Notes under the pieces: model-generated
Database searches by the model: none
The model's input: the letters and a program-made list of their open reading frames with translations, nothing else
What the model was told of the DNA's origin: nothing
Source: Holophagae bacterium
GTDB lineage: Bacteria; Acidobacteriota; Thermoanaerobaculia; Thermoanaerobaculales; Thermoanaerobaculaceae
Direction: 5' to 3'
DNA: 33,305 nt
NCBI GenBank assembly: GCA_012516935.1
Contig: JAAYVZ010000155.1
Span: 1-33,305 of the forward strand
Shown: positions 8,825 through 15,957 of the stretch, one piece after another
Numbering within the stretch: position 1 is the first letter of the stretch
Layout: each line of letters opens with the position of its first letter
Program-made: the position numbers and the translations under genes

Positions 8825-9055
8825 ATGGCCTGCGCAGCACACGAGATCAGACACGGCTCGGTCAGCGTCGGCAGCGGTCCCCACCGCGCCCTGGTGATCG
8901 CCGACCGAGGTGACCGGGCTTTCGTCGTCGCCGTCGACTTCGCAACGCCACCGGTGGTAGGCGATCGCTTCGCCTACCAGGGACTGACCTGGGAGGTCAC
9001 CCGTCCGAAGACCATGCAGCGCGGTCTCGTCGCCTGCCCGCTGCGCCGCCGCTGA
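8825..9055 (+). CDS. Small hypothetical protein, 76 residues
   Basis: The ORF starts at ATG 8825, preceded by GGGGGAGG, and encodes MACAAHEIRHGSVSVGSGP and so on, ending in CPLRRR. The pattern of alternating hydrophobic residues (RALVIADRGDRAFVVAVDFATPPVVGDRFAYQGLTWEV) suggests a small all-beta protein. There is no signal peptide or membrane segment. The frame is open a little further upstream to 8759, but that part would run through the hairpin. I do not recognise a family. It stands alone between the selenoprotein and the glycine cleavage operon, with more than 150 bases free on each side. Confidence 0.45.
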   Translation: MACAAHEIRHGSVSVGSGPHRALVIADRGDRAFVVAVDFATPPVVGDRFAYQGLTWEVTRPKTMQRGLVACPLRRR

Positions 9056-9323
9056 GGCCCACCTTCCCGACCCTCGTCTCGACGCCAGCATCGCTGGGCT
9101 TGGCGACGGCTTCGTGCCTGGCTGTACCGACGAGAGCGAGGGCCGCGTCATGATGGAGATCCCGGATGTCTCCGAGTAGGCGCTGCTCCAGCGCTTCTCC
9201 ACCAAGCCGGGGCTGACGTGTGTCAACCAGGCAGGTGGGTAGAGGTGACAGCAGCGGTGGTTGCCGGTCGGAAGGGGGGGTGATAGGCTCTGTAGCCGGC
9301 GCCCCGAGCGCCAGGAGAGCACG

Positions 9324-10430
9324 ATGACCCACCACGAGCTGCTGCGTACCCCCCTTTTCGACTGCCATGTCGAAGCCAAGGCCCGCATCGTTCCGTTCGC
9401 TGGCTTCGAGATGCCCGTGCAGTACGTCGGGGTGATGGAAGAACACAAGGCGGTGCGGACGGCGGTCGGGATGTTCGACGTCTCGCACATGGGTGAGATC
9501 GACGTCGTCGGTCGGCGGGCGCTGGAGTTCGTGCAATACGTAACCTGCAACGATGCCTCGAAGCTCGTGCCGGGTCGGGCGCAATACTCGGGGCTGATGA
9601 CCAGGCGGGGCACCTTCGTGGACGACCTCCTGGTTCACAAGTTCGATGACGAGCACTACCTCCTGGCCGTCAACGCGGCCAACAAGGACAAGGACTACGC
9701 CTATTTGTGCGCGCAGACCGAAGAGTTCACCCACGTCGAGGTGAACGACCGCTCGGCGGATTACGCGCAGATCGCCGTACAGGGGCCCAAGGCGCTGCAG
9801 GTGCTGCAGCGGCTCACGCCGGTCACGCTCGGAGACATCAAGTACTACCGTTTTGTCGAGGGGAAGGTCGACGGAGAGCCTGCGATCATCGCCCGAACGG
9901 GGTATACCGGCGAGGATGGCTTCGAGATCTATCTCGACCCGACCGCAGCCTCGGGGCTGTGGCGCACGCTGCTCGAGGTCGGCAAGGGGGAGGGAATCAT
10001 GCCGTGCGGTCTCGGGTGCCGCGACACACTCCGCTTCGAGGCAGGTATGCCACTGTATGGTAATGAAATCGATGACACCACCACGCCTTTCGAGGCAGGT
10101 CTTGGCTGGATCGTCAAGCTGGAGAAAGGGGCGTTCCTTGGGCGCGACGCCCTGCTACGCCAGGAGGCCGAGGGGGTCGGACGCAAGCTGATCGGTTTCG
10201 CGGTGACGGGACGAGGTATCGCCCGCCACGGCTACCCGATCTGGTACGGCGGGGAGAACGTGGGGGTGGTGACGTCCGGATCGCATGCGCCAACCCTCGG
10301 TAAGGCACTCGGCATGGGGTACCTGCCGGTCGAGTTGGCGACGGTCGGCACGCAGATCGAGGTCGAGATCCGCGGGCAGATGGTGGCGGCAGAGGTGGTC
10401 GAGATGCCGTTCTATCGGCGGGCCCGCTGA
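9324..10430 (+). CDS. gcvT: Glycine cleavage system T protein (aminomethyltransferase)
   Basis: GcvT transfers the methylene group from the aminomethyl-lipoyl arm of GcvH to tetrahydrofolate and releases ammonia. The 368-residue length is normal. Recognisable parts are RTPLFDCHVEAKARIVPFAGFEMPVQY at the N-terminus, VGMFDVSHMGEI, the GYTGEDGFEIY motif, CGLGCRDTLRFEAGMPLYGNE and the C-terminal barrel segment RGIARHGYPIWYGGENVGVVTSG. The start is ATG 9324 with AGGAGAG upstream; the open frame upstream (to 9261) is not GcvT-like. It is the first gene of a tight operon gcvT-gcvH-gcvPA-gcvPB. No glycine riboswitch was recognised in the 268 bases before it. Confidence 0.96.
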   Translation: MTHHELLRTPLFDCHVEAKARIVPFAGFEMPVQYVGVMEEHKAVRTAVGMFDVSHMGEIDVVGRRALEFVQYVTCNDASKLVPGRAQYSGLMTRRGTFVDDLLVHKFDDEHYLLAVNAANKDKDYAYLCAQTEEFTHVEVNDRSADYAQIAVQGPKALQVLQRLTPVTLGDIKYYRFVEGKVDGEPAIIARTGYTGEDGFEIYLDPTAASGLWRTLLEVGKGEGIMPCGLGCRDTLRFEAGMPLYGNEIDDTTTPFEAGLGWIVKLEKGAFLGRDALLRQEAEGVGRKLIGFAVTGRGIARHGYPIWYGGENVGVVTSGSHAPTLGKALGMGYLPVELATVGTQIEVEIRGQMVAAEVVEMPFYRRAR

Positions 10431-10451
10431 GCATTCCGGAAGGAGAGAACG

Positions 10452-10838
10452 ATGGCACAACCAACTGATCGGAAGTACTCTCGCACCCACGAGTGGGCGA
10501 TGCTCGCCGGCGACGTCGTGACGGTCGGCATCACGCAGTTCGCTCAGGAACAGCTCGGCGATGTCGTCTTCGTGGAGCTGCCAGCCGCCGGCGGAGCGGT
10601 GGAGGCTGGCAAGGCATGCGGCACCATCGAGTCGGTGAAGGCGGTGTCCGAGATCCTGTCGCCGGTCACCGGCGAGGTGGTTGAGGCCAACGCCGCGCTC
10701 GAGGGGCGCCCTGAGCTCGTGAACCAGGACCCGTTCGGCGAGGGGTGGCTGGTGCGTGTGAAGGTCGGTACCGGGGCGCTCGACCATCTCATGGATGCGG
10801 CGGCGTACGAGGCGTTTCTGGCGGAAGAAGGTCACTGA
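10452..10838 (+). CDS. gcvH: Glycine cleavage system H protein (lipoyl carrier)
   Basis: GcvH shuttles the aminomethyl group between the P, T and L proteins on a lipoyl-lysine arm. The 128-residue length is typical. The conserved opening SRTHEWAML is followed by VGITQFAQEQLGDVVFVELP and the lipoylation site GTIESVKAVSEI, where K63 is the modified lysine. AAGGAGAG lies just before ATG 10452, 21 bases after the gcvT stop. Its TGA overlaps the gcvPA ATG by one base (TGATG). Confidence 0.97.
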   Translation: MAQPTDRKYSRTHEWAMLAGDVVTVGITQFAQEQLGDVVFVELPAAGGAVEAGKACGTIESVKAVSEILSPVTGEVVEANAALEGRPELVNQDPFGEGWLVRVKVGTGALDHLMDAAAYEAFLAEEGH

Positions 10839-12199
10839 TGCACCGCTACCTGGCGGGATCCGATGACCGCCGGAGGATGCTGGAGCGGATTGGCTGCACC
10901 TCGGTGGAGGAGCTGTTCGCTTCGATCCCGGCGGAGGTGCGTTGCGGCCCGCTGGAGCTGCCTCCGGGACGAAGCGAGGAGGAGGTCCGGCGCGAGTTTT
11001 GGGGGTTGGCGGGGCGTAACCTGACAACCGAGTGCGCAGCCTGCTTTTTGGGCGCTGGCGTCTATCGGCACGTCCAGCCGGCGGTGGTTGACGCGTTGCT
11101 GTGGCGAGGTGAGCTGTTTACCGCCTACACGCCGTACCAGCCCGAGGTATCGCAAGGGACGCTGCAGGCGATATTCGAGTTCCAGACGTTCGTCTGCCAG
11201 CTCACCGAGATGGACGTGGCCAATGCGTCGATGTACGACGGAGCGACAGCGGTCGTCGAAGCGGCGCTGCTCGCCCGCCGGGTGCTTCCGGCGCGCAACC
11301 GGGTAGTGCTGGCGGCCACGCTTCACCCTGACTCCAAGGCGGTGCTGCGCACGTACGCCGAGGCGCAGGGCATCGAGCTGACCGAGGTCAGATGGGACGA
11401 GGCGGGGCGCCTCGAGGCGGGCAGCCTCACCGACGCGCTGGGCCCGGATGTGTGCGCGGTCATCGTCCAGTCGCCGAACGTCTTCGGCGTGATCGAGGAC
11501 CTCCAAGCGGTGGGCGCGGCGGCGAAGGGGGCGGGAGCACTCGCTGTGCACGCGGTTGCCGAGGCCACGTCGTTGGGCATTCTGGCTCCGGGCGGTCGCT
11601 TCGGGTTCGACGTGGTGTGTGGCGAGCTCCAGGCGTTCGGGATCCCGGCTTCGTTCGGTGGACCGTTGCTCGGGTTTTTTGCCGTCCGCCAGAACCATCT
11701 TCGCCAGATGCCGGGGAGGCTCGTCGGTGAGACGGTCGACGTCGACGGTAGGCGTGCTTTCGTGCTCACGCTATCGACGCGCGAGCAGCACATTCGGCGA
11801 GCGAAAGCAACCTCCAATATCTGTACCAACCACGGTCTGATGGCGCTGGCCGCCACGATCGTGCTCTCGCTGCTCGGGAAGAAGGGTGTGCGCGAAGTGG
11901 GGGTGGCATCTCACAGCCTGGCGGAGTACGTCAAGTCAGGGATCAGAGCACAGCGGAGGGACGACGGACGTGGCGTGCGGCTGGCGTTCGATGGCAGCCC
12001 GACGTACAACGAGTTCCTGGTGCTGCACGACGACCCGGATGGTCTGTTGGCGCAGATGCAGCGCGAAGGGATCCTGGGAGGCGTGGCCACCCCGGCGCTC
12101 GACGGTGCTCTGCCGCGCGGTGTCTTGATCGCGTTGACCGAGCGCAACACCAAGGAGGAGTGCGATCGACTCCTCGAGGCCCTGCGGAGGCTGGCATGA
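10838..12199 (+). CDS. gcvPA: Glycine dehydrogenase (decarboxylating) subunit 1
   Basis: This 453-residue protein is the N-terminal half of the two-subunit P protein, which decarboxylates glycine with pyridoxal phosphate. Family landmarks are FLGAGVYRHVQPAVVDAL, RGELFTAYTPYQPEVSQGTLQAIFEFQT and the ASMYDGATA segment. The C-terminal region has KATSNICTNHGLMAL. It lacks the PLP-binding lysine, which is in the partner subunit, as expected. The start ATG 10838 overlaps the gcvH stop. The frame is open upstream to 10745, but only as a shadow of gcvH. The 3' end overlaps gcvPB in an ATGA junction, so both subunits are probably made in equal amounts. Confidence 0.96.
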   Translation: MHRYLAGSDDRRRMLERIGCTSVEELFASIPAEVRCGPLELPPGRSEEEVRREFWGLAGRNLTTECAACFLGAGVYRHVQPAVVDALLWRGELFTAYTPYQPEVSQGTLQAIFEFQTFVCQLTEMDVANASMYDGATAVVEAALLARRVLPARNRVVLAATLHPDSKAVLRTYAEAQGIELTEVRWDEAGRLEAGSLTDALGPDVCAVIVQSPNVFGVIEDLQAVGAAAKGAGALAVHAVAEATSLGILAPGGRFGFDVVCGELQAFGIPASFGGPLLGFFAVRQNHLRQMPGRLVGETVDVDGRRAFVLTLSTREQHIRRAKATSNICTNHGLMALAATIVLSLLGKKGVREVGVASHSLAEYVKSGIRAQRRDDGRGVRLAFDGSPTYNEFLVLHDDPDGLLAQMQREGILGGVATPALDGALPRGVLIALTERNTKEECDRLLEALRRLA

Positions 12200-13671
12200 G
12201 CGAGCATCGCAACCTGCGCGAGCGCGAGCGGCTGATCTTCGAGGTCTCGACCCCTGGCCGTATCGGGTATCAGTTGCCGCCGCTCGAAGTACCGACGGTC
12301 GACCCCGGAGCCTCGATCGCGGAGGCGGCGCTTCGCGAGGAAATCGCCGACCTTCCCGAGGTCAGCGAGGTCGATGTCATCCGTCACTTCACCCGGTTAT
12401 CCAAGTGGAACTACAGCGTGGACGAGGGGCTGTACCCCCTCGGCTCGTGCACCATGAAGTACAACCCTCGGATCAACGAGGAGCTGGCCCGGCTGGCCGG
12501 AATCCTGCACCTCCACCCCCTGCAGCCAGTCGGCCTCGTGCAGGGGGCGCTGGCACTCATGTGGGAGCTCGAGCGAGCGCTCTCGGCGGTGACCGGCTTG
12601 CCGCGCGTGACGCTGCAACCGGCCGCTGGCGCGCACGGTGAGCTCACCGGGATGCTGATGATCCGCAAGGCGCTGCAGGCCAGGGGTGAGCACCGCAAGC
12701 TGGTGCTCATCCCCGACTCCGCGCACGGCACCAACCCGGCGACGGCGGTGTTCGCGGGGTTCGAGGTGGTGGAGATCGCCTCGACAGGGCAGGGGACTCT
12801 CGATATCAACGCGCTTCGAAAGCACATCGAGGGCGGCAACGTGGCTGCACTGATGGCTACGGTGCCCAACACCCTCGGGGTGTTCGAGCCGCAGATCGCC
12901 ACGGCCGCGGCCATGCTGCACGACAAGGGTGCTTTCCTCTACATGGACGGCGCCAACCTCAACGCCTTCGTGGGGATTGCCCAGCCCGGCAAGATGGGTG
13001 TCGACGCCATCCACATCAACCTCCACAAGACGTTCTCGACGCCGCATGGCGGGGGTGGCCCGGGGGCCGGTCCGGTCGCGGTCTCCGACTCGCTCGTGCC
13101 GCACCTGCCGGTGCCGGTGATCGAAAAGGTCGGCGACCGTTTCGAGATGGTCACGGATCGCCCCGGCACCATCGGCAAGGTGCGTGGGTTTTTCGGCAAC
13201 TTCGGGATGCTGGTTCGGGCACTCGCCTACATTCGCTCGCTCGGCCGCGATGGGCTCAAGGCCATGACCGAGGGCGCGGTGCTCAACGCCAACTACGTCC
13301 GCGCCGGTCTCGAGGGGTCGTACGGCCTCAAGTACACCGGCCCCAGCCTACACGAGGTGGTGTTCGACGACAGCCGCCAGAGTGCGCACGGCGTACACAA
13401 CATCGATATCGCCAAACGGCTGCTCGATTATGGATTCCATCCGCCGACCATGTCGTTCCCGCTGATCGTGCACGGGGCACTCATGATCGAGCCGACCGAG
13501 AGCGAGGGCATCCAGGAGTTGGACGCCTTCATCGAAGCGATGCGCGCAATCGCGCGCGAGGCCGAAGAGGATCCCGAGCTGCTGCACGGTGCACCGTACA
13601 CGACGCCGGTCCGGCGGCTCGACGAGGTGCGAGCGGCTCGGCAGCCGGTCCTGCGCTGGCGGCGCACGTAA
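12196..13671 (+). CDS. gcvPB: Glycine dehydrogenase (decarboxylating) subunit 2
   Basis: This 491-residue protein is the PLP-binding half of the glycine decarboxylase. The cofactor lysine is K278 in INLHKTFSTPHGGGGPG. Other landmarks are YPLGSCTMKYNPRINEE near the N-terminus, LQPAAGAHGELTGMLMIRKA, the stretch DSAHGTNPAT and FGNFGMLVRALAYIRSLG. ATG 12196 overlaps the gcvPA stop by four bases. The gene closes the operon; the E3 component (lipoamide dehydrogenase, gcvL/lpd) is not in the window and must be supplied from elsewhere. It converges on a minus-strand gene with a gap of only 27 bases and no visible terminator. Confidence 0.96.
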   Translation: MSEHRNLRERERLIFEVSTPGRIGYQLPPLEVPTVDPGASIAEAALREEIADLPEVSEVDVIRHFTRLSKWNYSVDEGLYPLGSCTMKYNPRINEELARLAGILHLHPLQPVGLVQGALALMWELERALSAVTGLPRVTLQPAAGAHGELTGMLMIRKALQARGEHRKLVLIPDSAHGTNPATAVFAGFEVVEIASTGQGTLDINALRKHIEGGNVAALMATVPNTLGVFEPQIATAAAMLHDKGAFLYMDGANLNAFVGIAQPGKMGVDAIHINLHKTFSTPHGGGGPGAGPVAVSDSLVPHLPVPVIEKVGDRFEMVTDRPGTIGKVRGFFGNFGMLVRALAYIRSLGRDGLKAMTEGAVLNANYVRAGLEGSYGLKYTGPSLHEVVFDDSRQSAHGVHNIDIAKRLLDYGFHPPTMSFPLIVHGALMIEPTESEGIQELDAFIEAMRAIAREAEEDPELLHGAPYTTPVRRLDEVRAARQPVLRWRRT

Positions 13672-13698
13672 TCCTCCGTCGCTGGGCGCATCTGGCTG

Positions 13699-14754
13699 TC
13701 ACGTCTTGAGGGCGCGTTGGAAGAGCTCCCGCAGGCTCAGTAGCACCTGAGCGAACGCCCGGCTGTTGAGGAACTCGTGCACCTTCTCCTTGGGAGCGCT
13801 GCTGCCGAGAGTGCTCTGGAGATCCTCGACGATGCTGTAGAAATCGGATACCGGCTTGAGCCCCAGCGGCACGAAATGCTCCTGGTACCAGGGGCTTTCC
13901 CGCACGATGTACCAGACCTTGAGGCTCGAGGCGGTGCCGCGCGCCCACACGGCCTCGGCCACCGCCATGATCTCGGCGTAGAGCGCGCGAAGCACGATCG
14001 GGTTCTGGCGCCGGTCGAGTGCTTGCAGGACCTCGTCGAACGACGGGGTCGGAGGCGCTGTCCGCGGTCCCTCGGGCCTGGGAATCGTGCGCGGAGTCGC
14101 GGCCGGAGAGAACGGCAGCGTGACCGGGATCGGCTGGTTCACCGGAGCGGACGCGGTGGGGGCCTCGGGTTCCGGGGTATCCGGCTCAGGTGCAGGGCCA
14201 GGGGTGGGTGGGGTCGGCTGCCGAGCCTCGGGCGGTGCTGGCGGCGTGGTTTCGAGTGGCGAGGGGGTCGGCGCTGGCACTTCATGAGGATCAGCTCCAG
14301 CGCGCAGGTGCTGCGTTGTTTGAGGGGCTAAATTGAGCCGGCTCCGCAGGGTTGCTAGCAGCGACAGCTCTTCATCAGCTACCGGGTGGGCGTGCCCGAG
14401 CCTCTGAGCGACGATCTGCAGCTCCATGAGGCGGGCACGCAGGATCTGCGACTGCGGAAAGACACCGGCGAGGAGCTCGATCCCGGGTTGCTGGCCTTCG
14501 AGAATCTCGACCATGTCGAAGAAATCGACGTATTCGAACAGCTCACGCTCGCCGCTGGAGTACCAGGCAACCGTGTCCTCTCGATCCTTCTTGCCCTCCA
14601 AACGTTCACGCACCCCGTTGGGAACGCCGCGCGTGAACCATTCCTCGCCATGCGCGGTGGTGAGGTCACCGCGCAGCCGCTCGCGAAGGGCGAGGAGCAC
14701 CTCGGTCAAGCTACTGAAAGCCTCGAGGTTCGACTCGATCCAGTCGTTTTCCAC
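13699..14754 (-). CDS. HEPN/Swt1-like N-terminal domain with proline-rich linker and unknown C-terminal domain
   Basis: I chose the GTG at 14754, because AGGAGG (14766-14761) lies six bases before it; the adjacent GTG 14757 is nearly as good. The 351-residue product has three parts. Residues 1-130 resemble the Swt1-type HEPN family: HGEEWFTRGVPNGVRERLEGKK, then LFEYVDFFDMVEILEG, then QRLGHAH, which gives an R-x4-H pair (R118, H123) like the RNase motif of HEPN proteins. Residues about 145-235 are proline-rich and probably disordered. Residues 235-351 form a second helical domain (FDEVLQALDRRQNPIVLRALYAE and onward) that I do not recognise. HEPN proteins are often RNases in toxin or defence systems, but no antitoxin is adjacent. 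The assignment rests on motif resemblance only. Confidence 0.5.
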   Translation of the reverse strand: MENDWIESNLEAFSSLTEVLLALRERLRGDLTTAHGEEWFTRGVPNGVRERLEGKKDREDTVAWYSSGERELFEYVDFFDMVEILEGQQPGIELLAGVFPQSQILRARLMELQIVAQRLGHAHPVADEELSLLATLRSRLNLAPQTTQHLRAGADPHEVPAPTPSPLETTPPAPPEARQPTPPTPGPAPEPDTPEPEAPTASAPVNQPIPVTLPFSPAATPRTIPRPEGPRTAPPTPSFDEVLQALDRRQNPIVLRALYAEIMAVAEAVWARGTASSLKVWYIVRESPWYQEHFVPLGLKPVSDFYSIVEDLQSTLGSSAPKEKVHEFLNSRAFAQVLLSLRELFQRALKT

Positions 14755-14860
14755 CACCTGCCTCCTGGTGGAGACGATAGCACAGGCGATAGGCCATTCC
14801 GGCATCGGTAACCGTCAAGACGAAAGGAATTCCGGCACGGCTCTTGCTCTCCCACGAGTG

Positions 14861-15334
14861 ATGAGCAAGCTCGCCCGCGACGTCGCGCTGCTTCTCGCCC
14901 TCACGCTGCTTTTCGGGGCGACCGCTAACCAGCTCCGGAGGCACCGCCTCGCGTGGTGGGGGGAGGGGCAGCAGCCGCCGATGGTGAACGTCGACTTCCG
15001 ACTGCTCGATATCGGAACAGCCGAGATGCTTCGATCCTCCCTGCCCAGCGTCGTGGTCGTGGACACGCGGCCTCCGGAAGAGGGAGCGACGGGACGGATC
15101 CCGGGAGCGTGGCACCTCGACTACACCGAGCTTGCTTCCTTTCTCACAGCCGACCGGCTGACTGCCCTCAAGCAGGCCGACGCGGTTATCCTCTACGGGC
15201 GAGCCGACGAGGGGGATATCGAGCAGCTGCTCGCGCAGGAGCTCCACCGTCGCGGTGTGCCGCCACCGTACGTGATGGTGGGTGGCTTCCCGGCCTGGGA
15301 GGCGGCGGGATTTGCCGTGGAGGTCGCGCCATGA
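14861..15334 (+). CDS. Membrane-anchored rhodanese-like protein without catalytic cysteine
   Basis: The 157-residue protein has an N-terminal hydrophobic segment (about 8-22) that could be a signal anchor, then a rhodanese fold: VVVVDTRPPEE, GRIPGAWHLDYTEL and the C-terminal YVMVGGFPAWEAAGF. The active-site loop, normally with a cysteine after a hydrophobic strand (such as VVYCxxG), reads VILYGRADEGD, so the cysteine is replaced by glycine. It should not be a sulfurtransferase and may be a binding or scaffold domain. No clear ribosome-binding site precedes ATG 14861; GTG 14858 is an alternative. Its stop overlaps the next ATG by four bases, so the two proteins are likely partners. Confidence 0.75.
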   Translation: MSKLARDVALLLALTLLFGATANQLRRHRLAWWGEGQQPPMVNVDFRLLDIGTAEMLRSSLPSVVVVDTRPPEEGATGRIPGAWHLDYTELASFLTADRLTALKQADAVILYGRADEGDIEQLLAQELHRRGVPPPYVMVGGFPAWEAAGFAVEVAP

Positions 15335-15789
15335 GGTGGCTTCGGAACGTCTGGCTCCACCGTTTTCTCGGTCTCGCGTTGGGCGCGGTCTTCCTTTACG
15401 CTGCCAAGGACAAGCTGATCGACCCCCGCCCCCTGGTCACGATCATCTGGGGCTACCAGCTCCTACCTAACGGACCCATCAACCCGATTGCGATCTTCAT
15501 GCCTTGGATGGAGCTGCTGGTGGGGCTCTCGCTCGCTACCGGCATCAAGCGACAGGCAGGGGCGTTCTGGGCTACGCTCATGCTGACGGGTTTCATCATC
15601 GCTTTGGGGATCAACGCCGCCCGAGGCCTCAACGTAGCCTGTGGATGCTTCTCGACGTCCGCCAGCGAAACCCACGCGGCGTGGATGCTCGTGCTGCGTG
15701 ACCTGCCGATGTGGGTGGCGGCGACCGTGATGCTGTTTTTCGCCCCACCCCCGCGGGCGACCGAGGGTGGAGAACCCCAAGGCAGGTAG
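15331..15789 (+). CDS. MauE/DoxX-like four-helix membrane protein
   Basis: The 152-residue product has about four hydrophobic segments (around 10-27, 52-70, 78-98 and 117-137). It fits the MauE/DoxX family: FLYAAKDKLIDPRPL after the first helix, YQLLPNGPINPIAIFMPWMELLVGLSL in the second region, and NVACGCFSTS with a C-x-C pair (C104, C106). MauE was first described in methylamine dehydrogenase maturation and is related to disulfide-handling membrane proteins; no mau genes are here. ATG 15331 overlaps the rhodanese-like stop. A membrane redox role with the upstream partner is inferred from context. Confidence 0.72.
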   Translation: MRWLRNVWLHRFLGLALGAVFLYAAKDKLIDPRPLVTIIWGYQLLPNGPINPIAIFMPWMELLVGLSLATGIKRQAGAFWATLMLTGFIIALGINAARGLNVACGCFSTSASETHAAWMLVLRDLPMWVAATVMLFFAPPPRATEGGEPQGR

Positions 15790-15841
15790 CGTCATCACCC
15801 ACCCGGCGACCAGAAGCGACCCATGGCTGCCGGCTGGGGGT

Positions 15842-15864
15842 GAGCTGAGGGTCGGGCTCAGCTC
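15842..15864. terminator. Hairpin between convergent genes
   Basis: A perfect 8-bp inverted repeat, GAGCTGAG and CTCAGCTC, encloses 7 bases. It lies between the MauE-like gene and the converging minus-strand gene, about 50 bases past the former's stop. It has no T run on either side, so it is only a possible bidirectional terminator. Confidence 0.3.
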
Positions 15865-15957
15865 GCCCGAATGGTCGGCGTCGGCTGACCCCGACGGGCG
15901 CTTTCGGTTGGCGTTTGGCGAGCTACCCGATAGGGGTGGTCATCGGGCGCTCGGAGG

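Noticed and set aside
9168-9182. A stretch CCGGATGTCTCCGAGT shared with the tssE gene near 23057.
   Set aside because: The match is about 16 bases, with no similarity around it, and is compatible with chance and shared codon bias.
9056-9323. A glycine riboswitch before gcvT.
   Set aside because: I looked for the tandem aptamer cores and did not find them. Only a small CCAGC/GCTGG hairpin near 9085-9097 is present. A covariance-model search would be decisive.
14426-14860. Upstream extension of the rhodanese-like frame to 14426.
   Set aside because: It overlaps the minus-strand HEPN-like gene, and its translation is serine- and arginine-rich shadow sequence. The membrane segment begins properly at 14861.
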